DNA from: Melieria omissa
Taxonomy: Eukaryota; Arthropoda; Insecta; Diptera; Ulidiidae
Assembly (NCBI GenBank): GCA_963971225.1
Contig: OZ020268.1
Location: 53,122,404-53,186,403, forward strand
Reading direction: 5' to 3'
DNA: 64,000 nt
Every line of letters starts with the position of its first letter. Within the stretch, counting starts at the first letter, position 1. The notes beneath the pieces were generated by a model. That model was not told the DNA's origin and did not search any database. It saw only the letters and a list, made by a program, of their open reading frames with translations. Positions 10,851 to 22,455 of this stretch are shown piece by piece. The position numbers were made by a program, and so were the translations under genes.

Positions 10851-11110
10851 AAGGTGGAGGAGGTAAGGTAACAGCTTTGTCAGCAAAAGCTTTGTCAGCG
10901 ACGCGCACCCTACGGGTCGTCGACATCACACGCGCAGTTGCTGACGCTGCGGCTGGAAAATGGGGCAACGCAGAATGCAGGAGTTAGCAAAACGTGACCT
11001 TTCGGCCAGTAGCTTGTAGCTTAGGTGTAAGAATAAAATTATTTGTAAAGTCAGTCTAAATTTAAAAGTCAAATTTAAAAGTCCAAAAAAAACACTTTAA
11101 ATATTTTAAT
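10849..11110 (+). mobile_element. Errantivirus polypurine tract and 3' LTR remnant
   Basis: AAAGGTGGAGGAGG at 10850-10863 is a plausible polypurine tract. What follows would be U3-R of the 3' LTR, with an AATAAA at about 11031. I could not fix the LTR end because no 5' LTR is present for comparison. Confidence 0.5.
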
Positions 11111-11153
11111 TCGAAAACTTATATATATTGGGCCCACTCAACTTTTTTTTTGT

Positions 11154-11820
11154 ACATTACATCTGCCCCCCTACCTCAGCAATAGTTTTCCACTAAAACA
11201 ATTCAAAAGTCTTTGGGGCAGCGGCTCGCTGTTTCCAGCCCATTGAAGTGTTTACACAGCACACTAAACCGCCCGAAAACACTTTAACCCACTTCCGCGC
11301 TGTGTTTTGGTGCCAGTGTTGTAAACAACTCAAGTAGAAAAGTAGCAGAATGCCAATGCGCACGCACTTAACCCTTAAATGCATTGATATAGAAAAAAAT
11401 GTATTTAATGTACATATAGAAAAAAATATAAAAATTATAAAAATTAAAATATATAAAAATTAAAAAAAGTATGAAGTTCAAAGTGGTTCGGTTAAAAATC
11501 CATTTAAGTTAAAAGTCCTATTCCTATGCAAATAATTACGTTCATGTGTTGAAAAATGTAGAAATTATAAAAAAATTAAAAATATAAAAACAAAAAAAAA
11601 TATGAAATGAATAAATGTGTGTTCATAAAAAAACAAGGAATTCGAGAGAAAAACGATATGCTTTCTCTTCCGTCGTAATGCATAGAAATGTGCACAAACA
11701 CATTTGTACTCAGAACATGTCATTTGGCGGTTCAGGTGTGAAACAAAAGGTTGAGTAAAAATAAGTGGTGTTAATTAATTAGAAAAGTTTAATTTAACTG
11801 TGCATACTGCATCACATATT
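11154..11820. other. Block fragment and AT-rich spacer
   Basis: 11160-11290 (CTGCCCCCCTACCTCAGC onward) is the same sequence as 20075-20205 and 62183-62308, so it is block A/E/D sequence resuming after the errantivirus. 11300-11820 is AT-rich with simple AAAATTA-type runs and no frame. The left terminus of the neighbouring pogo element should lie here, but I could not identify it. Confidence 0.55.
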
Positions 11821-11824
11821 AACA

Positions 11825-13440
11825 ATGGCACCCATAGTTAAGAAAAAACGTACATTCTTAACGATTGACCAGAAAAAAGAAGTTCTAAACAAATTAAGTA
11901 GTGGAAAATCATTTCGTCAACTGGCAGTGGAGTACAATGTAGGCAAATCTACAATTTCCGACATAAAATTAAATGGATTAAAAATTAACAAGTAAGACTG
12001 TGAAAAATTTTTAATACACACATAAGTCAGTCACTCGTGTTTTTTGTTGCAGTTACATTGCTAAAACAGAAAGCGGCCTTGGTAAACGCAAAACTATGCG
12101 ATCTGCTGAATACCAACTGATGGAGGAGCGCTTGTACAGTTGGTTTGTAAATAAAAGACAACACAATGCAGCAATTTCCTCTGAGATCATTCAAGAGAAG
12201 GCAAAACTATTCAGTGCCGAAATTTAAGGATCAAATGCCGATTTTTTGGCCAGTAACGGTTGGCTTAGTAATTTTCGCTCACGATATGGAATAAAATTTC
12301 TTAAAATATCTGGCGAGAAGCTATCTAACGATCCTAATGCTGTTCAACCCTTCGTTGAAAAACTACGCACAAAAATTGCAGAAATGGGCATTACATATTC
12401 TCAAATTTATAATGTGATGAGATGAGACTGCACTGTTTTGGAGGAAGCTACCAGAAAAAATGCTTGCATTGCATACTGAAAAATCCGCACCAGGACGTAA
12501 AATTGGTAAAGAAAGAGTAACCCTGCTTGTGTGCTGCAATGCAACGGGAGAAAATAAACATAAATTGTTGATGATCGGAAAAGCCAAAAATCCAAGGGCG
12601 TTTAAGAAAGTGAACCTACCGTTACAATATGCTAACTCTAAAAATGCTTGGATGACTGAGCTGCTGTTTAAAAATTGGTTCGAAAAATCATTTGTAAAAC
12701 AAGTAAAACGATACTTAAGAGAAAAGAATTTGCCAACTAAAGTTCTTCTACTGCTAGACAATGCGACTTGCCGTCCACAATCATTATCAAACTTTGACAA
12801 GGACATATGCGTTATGTTTTTGCCACCAAACTGTTCGGCTCTAATCCAACCTATGGACCAAAATGCTTTACGAATTTTGAAAATGAACTATCGTAAAAGT
12901 TTTTTACCTCATCTTTTGTCCAGTTCAACAAATAATTTAATGGATTCTTTAAAAAACGTTACTTTAAAAGACGTTGCTTTTCTAGCATCAAATGCTTGGG
13001 ATACTGTGGATGAAATTGTCCTTAAAAAGTGTTTTAAAAAAACTCTTTACGACGAAGAATGGGATTCAGATGATGTTCTACCTCTTGCGATGTTACGCCC
13101 CAGTAATTCAATTAAAATAGTTGACCTACTTTTCGAAATATCCCCGGATGTTTATAATGATAAAGAGATAGATGAGTGGATGAATGACGACACTGATTTC
13201 ACTGATGATGAAATTGAAGAAGACGATATCGAGAACATCAATCACGATGAAAATGAAAACCAAGATCCAGGAATTCTGCACTCTGATGCTATATCTGCAT
13301 TTAACACGTGTATTAAATATGCAGAAGAGCAGGATTTTTCTGCAGGGGACATTTTAAAACTGGTAAATCTCAGAGAAGCTGCATACAAAAAGAAAAATGA
13401 AGCAAAACTTCGCCAAATGAAAATGACAAATTTCTTTTAA
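11825..13440 (+). pseudogene. pogo/Tigger-type transposase
   Basis: DDE transposase of the pogo branch of Tc1/mariner (CENP-B relatives). Exon 1 (11825-11991) encodes a helix-turn-helix (TIDQKKEVLNKLSSGKSF, then LAVEYNVGKSTIS). A 61-bp GT-AG intron (11992-12052) follows. Exon 2 carries the second DNA-binding part (ASNGWLSNFRSRYGIKF) and the catalytic region DETALFW, LLLLDNATCRP and ALIQPMDQN. Two lesions are visible: an in-frame TAA at 12225-12227, and a short GATGA duplication near 12412 that shifts the frame just before the first catalytic Asp. The C-terminal half is open from about 12427 to 13440 and ends in an acidic tail. Confidence 0.85.
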
Positions 13441-13590
13441 AATCATTACAATTTTAATTCAATAAAAAATAAGTTTCATGTGTGTTCAATAGTATTTTTA
13501 TGGATTTTTTTGTAATCTTGGTAATTCGGACATTTCGATATTTCGGACAGTGCTTGGTTTTTAATTGTCCGGATTATCGAGATTATACTG
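11825..13590 (+). mobile_element. pogo/Tigger element with right terminus
   Basis: The right end, read inward, is CAGTATAATCTCGATAATCC, a typical Tigger/pogo terminus, followed by a TA at 13591-13592. The left terminus was not found, so the left bound given is only the transposase start codon. Confidence 0.7.
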
Positions 13591-13882
13591 TATATCAACA
13601 ACATCTCTCAATCGCCTTCATTTTGCATTTGGTGATGAAGCACCAACCCTCAAGACAATTTATAACTCAAGCGTGGTCGCCGTTCGCTCCAAGACGAATT
13701 TCGTGAAGCTCATCCAAAATCGGCCATTGTGCCAGAAACCATCGATACAGGCATCCTTGGGCATTAGTTTCACAGCCGTGCATTCGATATTGCATGAACA
13801 TTTAGCTGTCAGAAAGATTTGTTCTCATCCTGCATAATTTGACAATCACTCAAAAAAGGCTCGTGTCGATTGGTGCAAAGTA
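13591..13882 (+). mobile_element. mariner fragment M0
   Basis: N-terminal mariner transposase coding sequence in broken frames: FAFGDEAPTLKTIYN, SKTNFVKLIQNRP, then the second helix region QASLGISFTAVHSILHEH. It starts abruptly after the pogo end and stops at TGGTGCAAAGTA (13871-13882), where the LINE begins. It lacks the segment around DAVRELI that is kept in M1 and M2. Confidence 0.8.
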
Positions 13883-13975
13883 GGTTAGGTTAGGTTAGGT
13901 TGAAATGGCTGGATAGCAGATATCCCTCACTTAGGCCAAAATACTGGCTCATTGTGATGCCATATATAGCTAGAG

Positions 13976-15280
13976 CTAACTGGATTGTTCCTGGTCAAGC
14001 CATCTGGACGATGTTACGAACCTAAGAAGGTTTCTGACATCTATGCAGGATGTTTCCGCTAGGTCTGAGAGGAACGGTTGTCCAAGAGTGCGTAGCCTAC
14101 TTCTGCAAAGTGCTGGGCAGTGACAGAGGAGATGCTGTACGCTTTCTTCCTCTTCAGCACAGTCGCAGCTTCTACTGAAGTGTCTTGCATTTATACCTAG
14201 TCTGATGGCGTGTGCTCCAATTAACCAGTGTCCTGTGAGGGTTCTTGTTAGCATGGATATCTCCTTCCTCTTGAGATCCAATATGCTCGCAGTACGCCTT
14301 CTGTCGTATGCCGGCCATGTGAGCCTGGCTGTTGCGCATGAGGAGAGATTTTGCCAGCTCTCCTGAGCTGTTCGGATTGCGTTCGTTCTGGCGCGAAACT
14401 TAAAAGTGGTTAACGGCATACCTATCGTCTCCTTGTCGGGAAGGATACGGGTGGTCTTGCCTTTCCTGGCCAGCTCGTCCGCTTTACAGTTACCTTCAAT
14501 GTTACGGTGTCCAGACACCCAGATTAGGTGAATACTGTAGTGCTTACACATCTCGTTTAGAGATCTGCGGCACTCAGTGAGAGACTTTGTGTTGTCCAAG
14601 CACGAGTCCAGAGCTTTCAGCGCAGCTTGGCTATCAGAAAAGATAAAAACTTGCTTCCTTCTATTAGGCGTTGGGTTCAGGTGCAGAGTGGCCTCCTGGA
14701 TGGCGATCATCTCCGCCTGATATACGCTGCAGTGATCCGGGAGACGGAAAGAGACTTCAATCCCCAGGTCTGGGGAGAAAGCGCCTCCTCCAACTTTACC
14801 GTCCAGCCTAGATCCGTCAGTGAAAAAATTGATCGCATCTCGTATCTTCGGAGGTCGATCGAGCCACTCCTGTCTGTTTGGTATGTAGACATCATATTCT
14901 TTGTCAAAGGCCATAGCAGGTATACAGTAGTCTGTATTTTGGGGAATCGCTTTAGGATCCTGCGTTCCCAGGATGAGGGAGTGTCCAAAACTTCCCATAT
15001 GCCAAGACCTGGACTCCCTAAGTCGTAGGGCGCACATCAGTGCTACCTCCTGAGCTATAATGTCAAGAGGAGGCGAGTGAAGAATCGTGTTTAGAGCATG
15101 AGTGGGGATGGAACGAAGTGCACCACTGATGCAAATTTCAGCTTCAGCGTCGTTGACCTCTTGGTTGCTGGCCACCATACAATTACTCCGTAGAGTAAAA
15201 TTGGTCGTACTATGGCTGTATATATCCAGTAGGTAATTTTTGGGGAGAAAGCCCATGTCGTGCCAATTGCTTTTTTGCAA
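13976..15280 (-). pseudogene. LINE RNase H and C-terminal zinc region
   Basis: A 434-residue open stretch without an own start. RNase H motifs: FFTDGSRLDG (Asp), YQAEMIAIQEA (Glu), IFSDSQAALKAL (Asp) and WVSGHRNIEGNCKADELA (His/Asp), about residues 145-285. A C-terminal CDCAEEEESVQHLLCHCPAL gives the cysteine/histidine pattern usual at LINE C-termini. The upstream part (TYWIYTAIVRPILLYG, other frame at 15091-15318) is the RT thumb region, so a frameshift near 15280-15330 breaks the polyprotein. Confidence 0.85.
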
Positions 15281-15330
15281 GTAAATAGCGCTGTAGTCGC
15301 TTTTTTGAAGCGCTCCATGACGTTTTCTTT

Positions 15331-16740
15331 CTAGAGCAACTTCTTGTCAAGAATGACCCCTAGGTATCTTGCCTTATCACTAAGGGTGAGATCTACCCCT
15401 CCCAACCTGGGAGGGGTAATGGAAGGAGTCCTATAACGTCTAGTGAAAAGTACTAGCTCAGTCATAGCCGGGTTTACAGCGAGTCCACAGCCGCTCGCCC
15501 AGGTCGAGAGGGTGTGAAGGGCTGATTCCATGATATCGGCCAGCGTTTGAGGGAATTTCCCTTGTACAATTACCGCGACGTCGTCCGCATAAGAGATAAC
15601 CTTGAAGCCCACCGCTTCCATGCGCTGCAAAAGTTGGTTGACCGTTGCAACCCAAAGGAACGGAGAGTTGACCGCCCTGCAGGTGAGCAATTGGCGGATA
15701 AACCGAACCAGGGATCCGTCGACTCGCAGGCTCGTTAGGGCCGAAGTGATAGCCCCCGGTACGACATTGTTGAAGGCCCCTGCTATATTAAGCAATGCTA
15801 CCAGAGCGTACTCCTTGAGTTCCAGGGACCTTTCGATATCAAAAATCAGGGAATGAAGGGCCGTTTCCGTGGACTTGCCTTTGCTGTAAGTGTGCTGTGG
15901 GCTATTTAGCTGTGAAGAACTGACTGTTTGTCTGATGTAGACTTCTATAAGTCTCTCCAGGGTTTTCAGGAGAAACGGAGATAGACTGATCGGCCTGAAG
16001 TCATTCGGCCTAACATGGGAGGCTTTCCCTGCCTTCGGAATAAAGACGACTTTTACTTCCCTCCAGCTTAACGGGATGTAGTTAAGCCTTAAGTAGCTAG
16101 CGAATATTATTTGCAGCCAGGATTTGGTTATTTCCAAGGTGGATTGTAATTGTACCGGGTAGATGCCGCCCGGTCCCGGCGATTTGTAAGGTTTGAAGGT
16201 AGACAGAGCCCAAGCTAGTTTCCTGTCATTTATTATATCCAGGTATAGCCGAGGTTCGACCAATGTCAATTCCATTGGAGTAGTGGGGAGTGAGGTGCAG
16301 CCCGGAAAGTGAGTATCCATAAGGAGTTGTATCGTTTCCAAACTAGAGTCTGTCCACGATCCGTCCTCCTTCTGGGTGAAACTAGGCGAGCTTGGTACCT
16401 TGGCCAGCACTTTTCTCAGCCGAGATGCATCAGAGGAAGCTTCTATTTGATTGCAGAAATCTGCCCCCGATGTACGTTTAGCTTTCCTAATGGCCTTTTT
16501 ATATGTGCTAAGTACGTTCCTATAGCTAGCCCAGGAAGATTCTTGGCCCTCTCGCTTGGCGGCGTTGAAAGCTCTCCTGCACTCCTTTCGGAGCCGGTTC
16601 AGCTCAGAGGACCACCAGGGAGGGTTGTACGCCTCTTTGTACTTCCTCCTGGGGCACGCTTTATCTAAAGCTGTCGAACAGCAGCCTGCAGCAGGGTGGT
16701 TCGCGAGATAGATTTTTATAAACCAGTTTTTATAAACCAC
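15331..16740 (-). pseudogene. LINE reverse transcriptase
   Basis: 469 residues. It begins with the end of the endonuclease region (NPPWWSSELNRLRKECRRAF). RT blocks follow: SPGPGGIYPVQLQ, LSWREVKVVFIPKAGK, FRPISLSPFLLKTLERLIE, ALVALLNIAGAFNNV, and the catalytic ISYADDVAVIV. The motif-A aspartate, normally in a DIxGAFD setting, is Asn here (LNIAGAFNN), so this copy is probably inactive even apart from the frame breaks. The ATG at 16740 is not a natural start. Confidence 0.85.
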
Positions 16741-16787
16741 ATTTTGTAGGATTTTGGGGGGAGGAGCCGAGCCAGAAAATGTAAACT

Positions 16788-17615
16788 CTATATACCGGTG
16801 GTCTGAGAGCGAATGTTCTTTGAGCGTCGATGATGTTCTTTGCCGTCCTCGTTGCTCTCGTCAACAACGCCAATGATTTTCCGATCCTTGGCCACCTCAG
16901 CAAAGGATCGGGTCCAGGCTCCATGCGTCTTGGCCCTCTTCGGTGCCACCTGCGTAGACTCCTCGACTGACCTCTCGCGCTTGACGACATTCGTTCGGCC
17001 GTACCGGTCGAGCTCGAAGTCTGGGATGACTGATTTGGCCCACACAATGTCCTCCTGTACCTTGGCAAAGTCCTCTTTGGAGACTTGGTCTTCCCTTATC
17101 GGTGAGGTTGCCAGTCTCCGAAGAATTCGCGCCCCAGTACGTCGGTCATGGTGAGTAGCGTTCGCGGGTTGTGCCCTTACGAACTCCCTGGCCCTGGCGC
17201 TGACCATCGTGGTGGTCCTGCCTTCCACCGCAGTCGGATGCCCAACCGCATGCCGCTGGTTGGAAACTCCGCTGTCCGAGGGGGCAGGCTTAACCACGTC
17301 TATTTTGCTGGGGCCGGCCATGGCCATACACGCGCTGTCCGCGCTAGGAGCGCCCGTTCCATATGGTGCCTTCGTACCCGGCGGAGCACTCGCCCGTGCT
17401 GCTGTGCACCGAATACCAAGACCAGGTTGTACCTTTGTCTTGATAGAGTTTGTATAAGCGCGCACTGTTAGACTTTGTTGTGACTTACTCACCTTAAGCG
17501 GCCTAGAGTCCGCTGGTAGCGTGACTCGCGCCGCCACAGTCCCTGTCTGCCTCTTCTGCGGGGACCCGGACCCCTTGGCCACGCTGGACACTGGTGTGGA
17601 CGTGCTCCGGTCCAT
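16788..17615 (-). pseudogene. LINE ORF1-like (gag) protein, truncated
   Basis: 275 residues starting MDRSTSTPVSSVAKGS; rich in Ser, Pro, Ala and Arg and of low complexity, with a more structured C-terminal half (EDFAKVQEDIVWAKSVIPDF). No zinc knuckles are present, though ORF1 of such LINEs usually ends with them, so the 3' part of ORF1 seems to be lost in the same deletion that removed the endonuclease. Position and strand fit ORF1 of the LINE downstream. Confidence 0.6.
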
Positions 17616-17789
17616 GCCGCCAAAGTTCTGTCACCACTCAGCCTGCCCTCCGTATTGCGGACAGTTACACTGTGCAGGTTACGAGTTATACACTTGCCCT
17701 CCTTGCAAATTGTGCCACTTGTGTGTAGTAAAAGTTGCTAAGTACACAAAACTTTTTTGGTTTGCCTTTCACCACGATTTTTATTGAAA

Positions 17790-19160
17790 AATATATTATA
17801 AACTAGTATCAATGGGCCCAATAAATCAAGTTTCTTCATACTATACTCTATGGGCGATGCCACGCCTCTTTTATGTAATGCAGAATGCATTCCTCCAGGC
17901 GAAGGGTGTGACCTGGTTTCATTAATATGCGACTTTCAGTTCCAAAGTTACGTGGAAAATTTCAGTCCCAAAAAATATGCCGCGCCCCTTGTTCAACGCC
18001 CATAATATTTTGCCAGTAGAATAACACATCTATGGGACGATGATATACAAAACTTCAAAGCTTTCCAACTTACTGTTCCGAAGCTATTCCCCATTAAAAA
18101 TTTGGGTTCTATGGGCGGTGCCATGCCCCTCGTCCAATACCCAACCCATTCCCCATGTCGAAGGGCACATCTAAATCGTAAATCTTTGATGTGTGATTTG
18201 TAGTTCCAAAGTTATTCGAAACATTTGAGTTGCTTAAAAAGTGCCACACCTCTTGTCCAACGTTCACAAAGTTTTACCAGAGAAACGGCACATCTAAACG
18301 GTCACCCCGCACCAAATTTTAATGCTGCCCGATTTTTCATTCCGAAAATATTCCATATTGAAATTTTACGTTGTGTGGGCATTGCCACGCCCTCTTGTCA
18401 AAAACCCACCCTATTCCCCATATGGAAAAACACAACTAAACCGTACGTTTGTACCGAGTGTCACAACTCAAAATTTTGGATTTTCTAGTGTAAAATAAAA
18501 AAAAAATTCCTGGAACTTATCAAAAAGCATAATCTGGTAAGGATTTTCTACTGAACGGTGTATTCGTTTTTTACAAAATGTTCATTTAGCTCAAAAACAG
18601 TTTTTTGCGTTTCCTGAAAAATCACAAATTTTCAGTTGTGTCACTTTTGTTGTGCGTGTGCGATATAGATATTTGCTGCAATGACTCGCAAAATTTTTGT
18701 ATACCCATATTGTTTTGCACAAATATACCACAGTTAATTGCTCTTGTCATGGGAATTGTAGGAAGGCGTAAAAGGTAGGCGTGGTCAACCTTATATAGCT
18801 TATGTTTACCGCTATGAAACATAGAATCATCTTACATCAACATTAATTTTCAGACTTGTACCGTAGCTTTGTTTTGTTAGCTTAGTAGGCGCGGAAAGTG
18901 GGCGTGGCCGATTATATTATAGCCTATATTTGCCGCAATGACACGCTGAATCGTTTGGTACCCATATTGCTTTATAAAAGCATACCATAGATGAGTTGTG
19001 TTACCACAGTGTGCGTAAGAAGGGGGCGTGACCAATATCATATAGCCTATGTACCATTCCTCCGCATAAAAAATTGTTTGGTGCTTATTCCATCTGAATC
19101 GGTTTGGTGGTTTTTGCCTGATTATGGCTCAAAAAAGCAACGTCACACTTCTTTTTATAT
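17790..19160. repeat. Degenerate repeat array of block E
   Basis: No coding sequence. 17800-18480 holds three to four diverged copies of a unit containing 'AGTTCCAAAGTTA', 'TTCCGAAGCTATTCCCCATTAAAA', 'GGGCGGTGCCATGCCCC' and '...CCCATTCCCCATGTCGAAGG'. 18600-19120 holds diverged copies of a second motif ('GGTACCCATATTGCTTT', 'GGGCGTGACCAATAT', 'ATAGCCTATGTACCATTCC'). The same units occur in shorter form at 5560-6080 and 60790-61300. Confidence 0.7.
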
Positions 19161-20936
19161 AATAGTATAGAAGTATAGATTAGCATAACTTTTAATAAAA
19201 ATACATAATGTTAGGGTTGCCACAAAAATGAAGAAAAATACAAAAAATAAATAAATGAGAATTTGTATTGCTTTCTATAAGATTGAGAAGCAAATTTGTG
19301 GCTCCATTACTTCTATTTTCATTTAATGTGACAGATTTAAAGCATTTAATACTTTTAGCATCAGTTCAACAATTTCAGCATTAATTCGTTCGAATTTGTT
19401 AAATTTATAGCAATGTGAGATGATCAATAAGAACCTCTTCTAAAAATTGTGGGTATCTGACCCATGGGACTATTCAGTCTAATAGGTTTCGTAAGAAGTT
19501 CATAGTGGTACTTCAGATCGATTTATTGTGGATTCTGTGTGGTATCACAATAGGCCTTGATGGCCTAAGTGACCTCCGTTTTGGTGCAACCGCTGCTACC
19601 TGTCTAATCTCAAAAATCTTTTTATAAACTTGGTCTCATATGTTTACATGTCAATGTGAAGGCGCTTCTCTTTTTCTTTACACAGTAATCTTCATGAAAT
19701 TTTAACAATATTATTCACCATAATGTTTATACTTTTTATATCTTCAAATCACCTAACTTTACAAAATGTTTTTTCAACATTTAACGTTTGCAGCTCTAAA
19801 AACCCAACGCTTCATCAAAACAATTTCATTGCAGTAGTACGAAAAACAAATCCCATTTCAACTGATCTAACCAAACTTGTTCCCCATTGGGCTCAAACTA
19901 TTTCAATAATTTTGCTGTCAACACTTTTCTTTCCTACTTTTTAAGACTTGCACTGCCAATTCGCTGCATAGTTTTCTTCTTTCTTTACCATTCAACTAAA
20001 TTTTTTGCACTTATTTTTTGCACTCCTCTTTTTCGCAGTACGCACTGCCAGCTAGTAGATTTTTTTGCCTTACTCTGCCCCCTACCTCAGCAATAGTTTT
20101 CCACTAAAACAATTCAAATGTCTTTGGGGCAGCGGCTCGCTGTTTCCAGCCCATTGAAGTGTTTACACAGCACAATAAACCGCCCGAAAACACTTTAACC
20201 AGAGATAACTCATCATATAGATGTCCAGTCTCATACGACGAAAACGGCACAAAAATTTCAAGCTCTGAATTACAGCTTTTTACCGCAAAGCTATTTTACA
20301 CACACAGCTGCATGTGCTCATCCAGAACTTTTGCCGGATTGAATTAATTTTGAATTTCCTTTCTTGCTTGTGATATTATCTTTTGCAACATACATTTATC
20401 ATTTTAGTTACAACGATCACGTACTGTATTTGGTGTAACAGGTAGGCAGCACGTCGGATATCCGTAATTTCTTTTTCGTAAATTTCGCCTCGGGTTCAAG
20501 GCTGGGCGAGAAGCAAAATTTTTGTTAACATTAAACGCTTTTTTTATTAACTTTTTTAATCGGTTATACCCGAAATTAATAATGTGTTCAAAAAATGTGA
20601 TATAAATGAATCGGCACTAAACATTTTGTGTATAATCAAAGAATATGAAGTCTTTATTTTCTTTGGCATGATACATACACATCGTTGCTAAGGCAACGCA
20701 TTCCCAATAGCTGAGGCGCCAGCAGGTCTGCGTCGGCATAACTGTATTGCGACAATGTAGTGGCCGCTGAACAATTAAACCGTTTTGGCAAATTGTGCCG
20801 ATCTTTTCATTCTTTTTTGCGAAAAGCAAGTGCCTGCGCGTACCCAGCAACAAATTAAAGGGGCCAAAGACATAACTACATTTCCAAATTTAGAATATAA
20901 AATTCAAATAGAATAGAATATAGATTTCTGTACATA
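19161..20936. repeat. Block E spacer
   Basis: 19190-19560 matches block A (6120-6506) and block D (61335-61700). 19640-20936 matches block D (61740-63044) almost base for base. I see no credible gene. A G/C-richer stretch at 20680-20790 (GCTAAGGCAACGCATTCCC, CAGCAGGTCTGCGTCGGC) is also duplicated in D. Confidence 0.7.
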
Positions 20937-21181
20937 TCGCTCCTTCGCTGCAAGAACGTCATAACTCAAAACTACATCATTCCGAGAATATTCAATTTTA
21001 AAATTTACCATTACAGGCAGTTCGAGGTATCAACAATTTTTCATGTCGTCTTGTGAGCAAAGTATTGAATATTTTACAAAGAGGTTTTGACAGATAAAAG
21101 ATCATATGCAGATACACACAGGGCTGCCATAAACTAAAAACAAATTTTTTGAGTTATGACGTTCTTGCAGCGAAGGAGCGA
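20937..21181. mobile_element. Palindromic MITE, block E copy
   Basis: Inverted repeats of about 36 bp (TCGCTCCTTCGCTGCAAGAA with CGTCATAACTCAAAA) enclose about 170 bp; TA dinucleotides flank both ends, as for Tc1/mariner-type MITEs. No coding sequence. The same MITE lies at 63045-63290. Confidence 0.75.
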
Positions 21182-21442
21182 TATGTATATAAAATATAGA
21201 ATTACGAGGGGGCAACGACCCTCCTCAGCCCATACCTAGGTACGCCCATGAGCGCCTGTCATCATCAACCGAATCTTTTTGCTGTATGGTTGTTTGTAAC
21301 CGTATGCTGCGCTTGGTTGCTTGATTTTACAACTTGCGAACTATTATATGTGTCTCCAGAACCAAACAATTTACTAATCAAGAGATCTAGAAAATAAATA
21401 AATTTTTCATTTACATTGTTCTCACGGGTCGTAAAAAAAATA

Positions 21443-22455
21443 TGGGGGTAAGTGGGGTAAAGTGGGAAACTTTTTTTTGGAGCTCCGTTAAGTGAACAGA
21501 ACTAATTATTTTTTCATGTTTAAACTTCCTATAGTAAAGAGAATCAAATAAGCTATATTTTTGTCACAGCAATGAACCGCAAATAATGATTTTTCTAAGA
21601 GTTACCGAGCTTCGACTGATCATGTTCAAAATGACCAAATTTAAAAGTTGTGGGGTAAAGTGGGAAACATTACAAAACTTTATAAACTAAACACAAATCT
21701 TGTAGAAAATTTATCAAATCTTTATTTTAATTTGTTGAAGGTTCGAAGAATACATCTGAAGAATCAATATGAAAAATACAAAATTTTCGCAATAAAAAAA
21801 ATAATGAAAAAATAAAAAAAAAATTCGTAAAATTGTGACTTAGTCGTCGTTCTCGGAAGAAGCATCTAAGTCCGAGTCACACTCTCGGCAATGGTAGAAG
21901 CTAGTAGTTGGGTTGACGCATTTCAGATGAAATGATCGTTGACAATCCTTTTTGTTACATGTGATCGTATTGTTCCTGGTCATGATTTCAGGCATGAGTT
22001 GCAGACAAATAGTGCAAAAATCGCGATCTTCATCAGAGCTAGAACTTTCTTGTTTCTTTTTTGATCCTTTCTTTGTTTGTGTTTTTTTCTTTCCTGCTGT
22101 TGTTTTCTTTATCGGTGTTTTTTTTTTGTGCTCTTCCTCTTTTTTTTTGTGGTTCATCTGCATTTCCTTCCTTCTTGCGTTTGTTTGCCAAACGTTTTTC
22201 AGCTGCTTTTTGCAACTCGCTTAGCCTTTCTGGTGTTGTCAAAACGGTGCTTTTCATGGCCTTTCGACCTCTATTTGACTTCTGATATGCTTGGCCAATT
22301 TTCAATGGACCAGATGCGTTCAAATTGGTATACGTGATTGACGATCTTGATCTTGATGTTGTGACGACTTCTCCGAACGAGTCAATTGAAATCTCTTCAT
22401 CCAAAACGAGAGGCACATGGTCAAAGCCTTGGTTAGGGTTTTCTGTCGACATTTC
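21443..22455 (-). pseudogene. pogo/jerky-like transposase C-terminus with PHD-like finger
   Basis: The minus-strand frame starting at about 22452 carries GRKAMKSTVLTTPERLSEL, a segment typical after the DDE domain of pogo-type transposases. A long Lys-rich linker follows. A frameshift inside the linker (about 22040-22160) moves to the frame 22163-21840, which ends with a cysteine/histidine finger: CTICLQLMPE, CNKKDCQRSFHLKC and YHCRECD. The TGA-proximal end is followed by a terminus-like GTGGGGTAAAGTGGGAAAC at about 21460. The DDE core is absent: at 22455 the sequence switches to gypsy gag. Block D has the same end beyond 63552. Confidence 0.65.

Larger units (their letters stand above)
6507..11153 (+). 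mobile_element. Errantivirus-type gypsy retrovirus, 5'-truncated and decayed
   Basis: The order is pol (RT, RNase H, integrase), env, purine tract and a single LTR-like end. The 5' LTR, gag, protease and the start of RT are missing; open pol sequence begins without an ATG at the junction with block A sequence. The env with its own splice acceptor puts it in the insect errantivirus group (relatives of 17.6, ZAM and yoyo). Several frameshifts, one extra insertion and an in-frame stop in env make it non-functional. It replaced block sequence equivalent to about 19560-20080 of block E. Confidence 0.85.
13883..17780 (-). mobile_element. LOA-like LINE with internal deletion
   Basis: A non-LTR retrotransposon read on the minus strand: ORF1-like frame (17615-16788), then EN C-terminus/RT (16740-15331), then RNase H and a CCHC-like tail (15280-13976). 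The RNase H after RT plus the R1-type RT points to the LOA or a related clade. The 3' tail is an (AACCTA)n repeat, seen here as GGTTAGGTTAGGTT next to TGGTGCAAAGTA of mariner M0. The apurinic endonuclease domain is absent between ORF1 and RT. The right boundary is approximate. Confidence 0.8.

Noticed and set aside
13883..13902. TAGGTT repeats as telomere-like sequence
   Set aside because: The run is only about four units and sits exactly at the 3' end of a LINE, so it is the LINE tail.
19723..20347. Three short plus-strand ORFs (73, 69 and 62 codons), also in block D
   Set aside because: No motif, overlapping frames, and one frame is lost in block D; conservation is explained by duplication.
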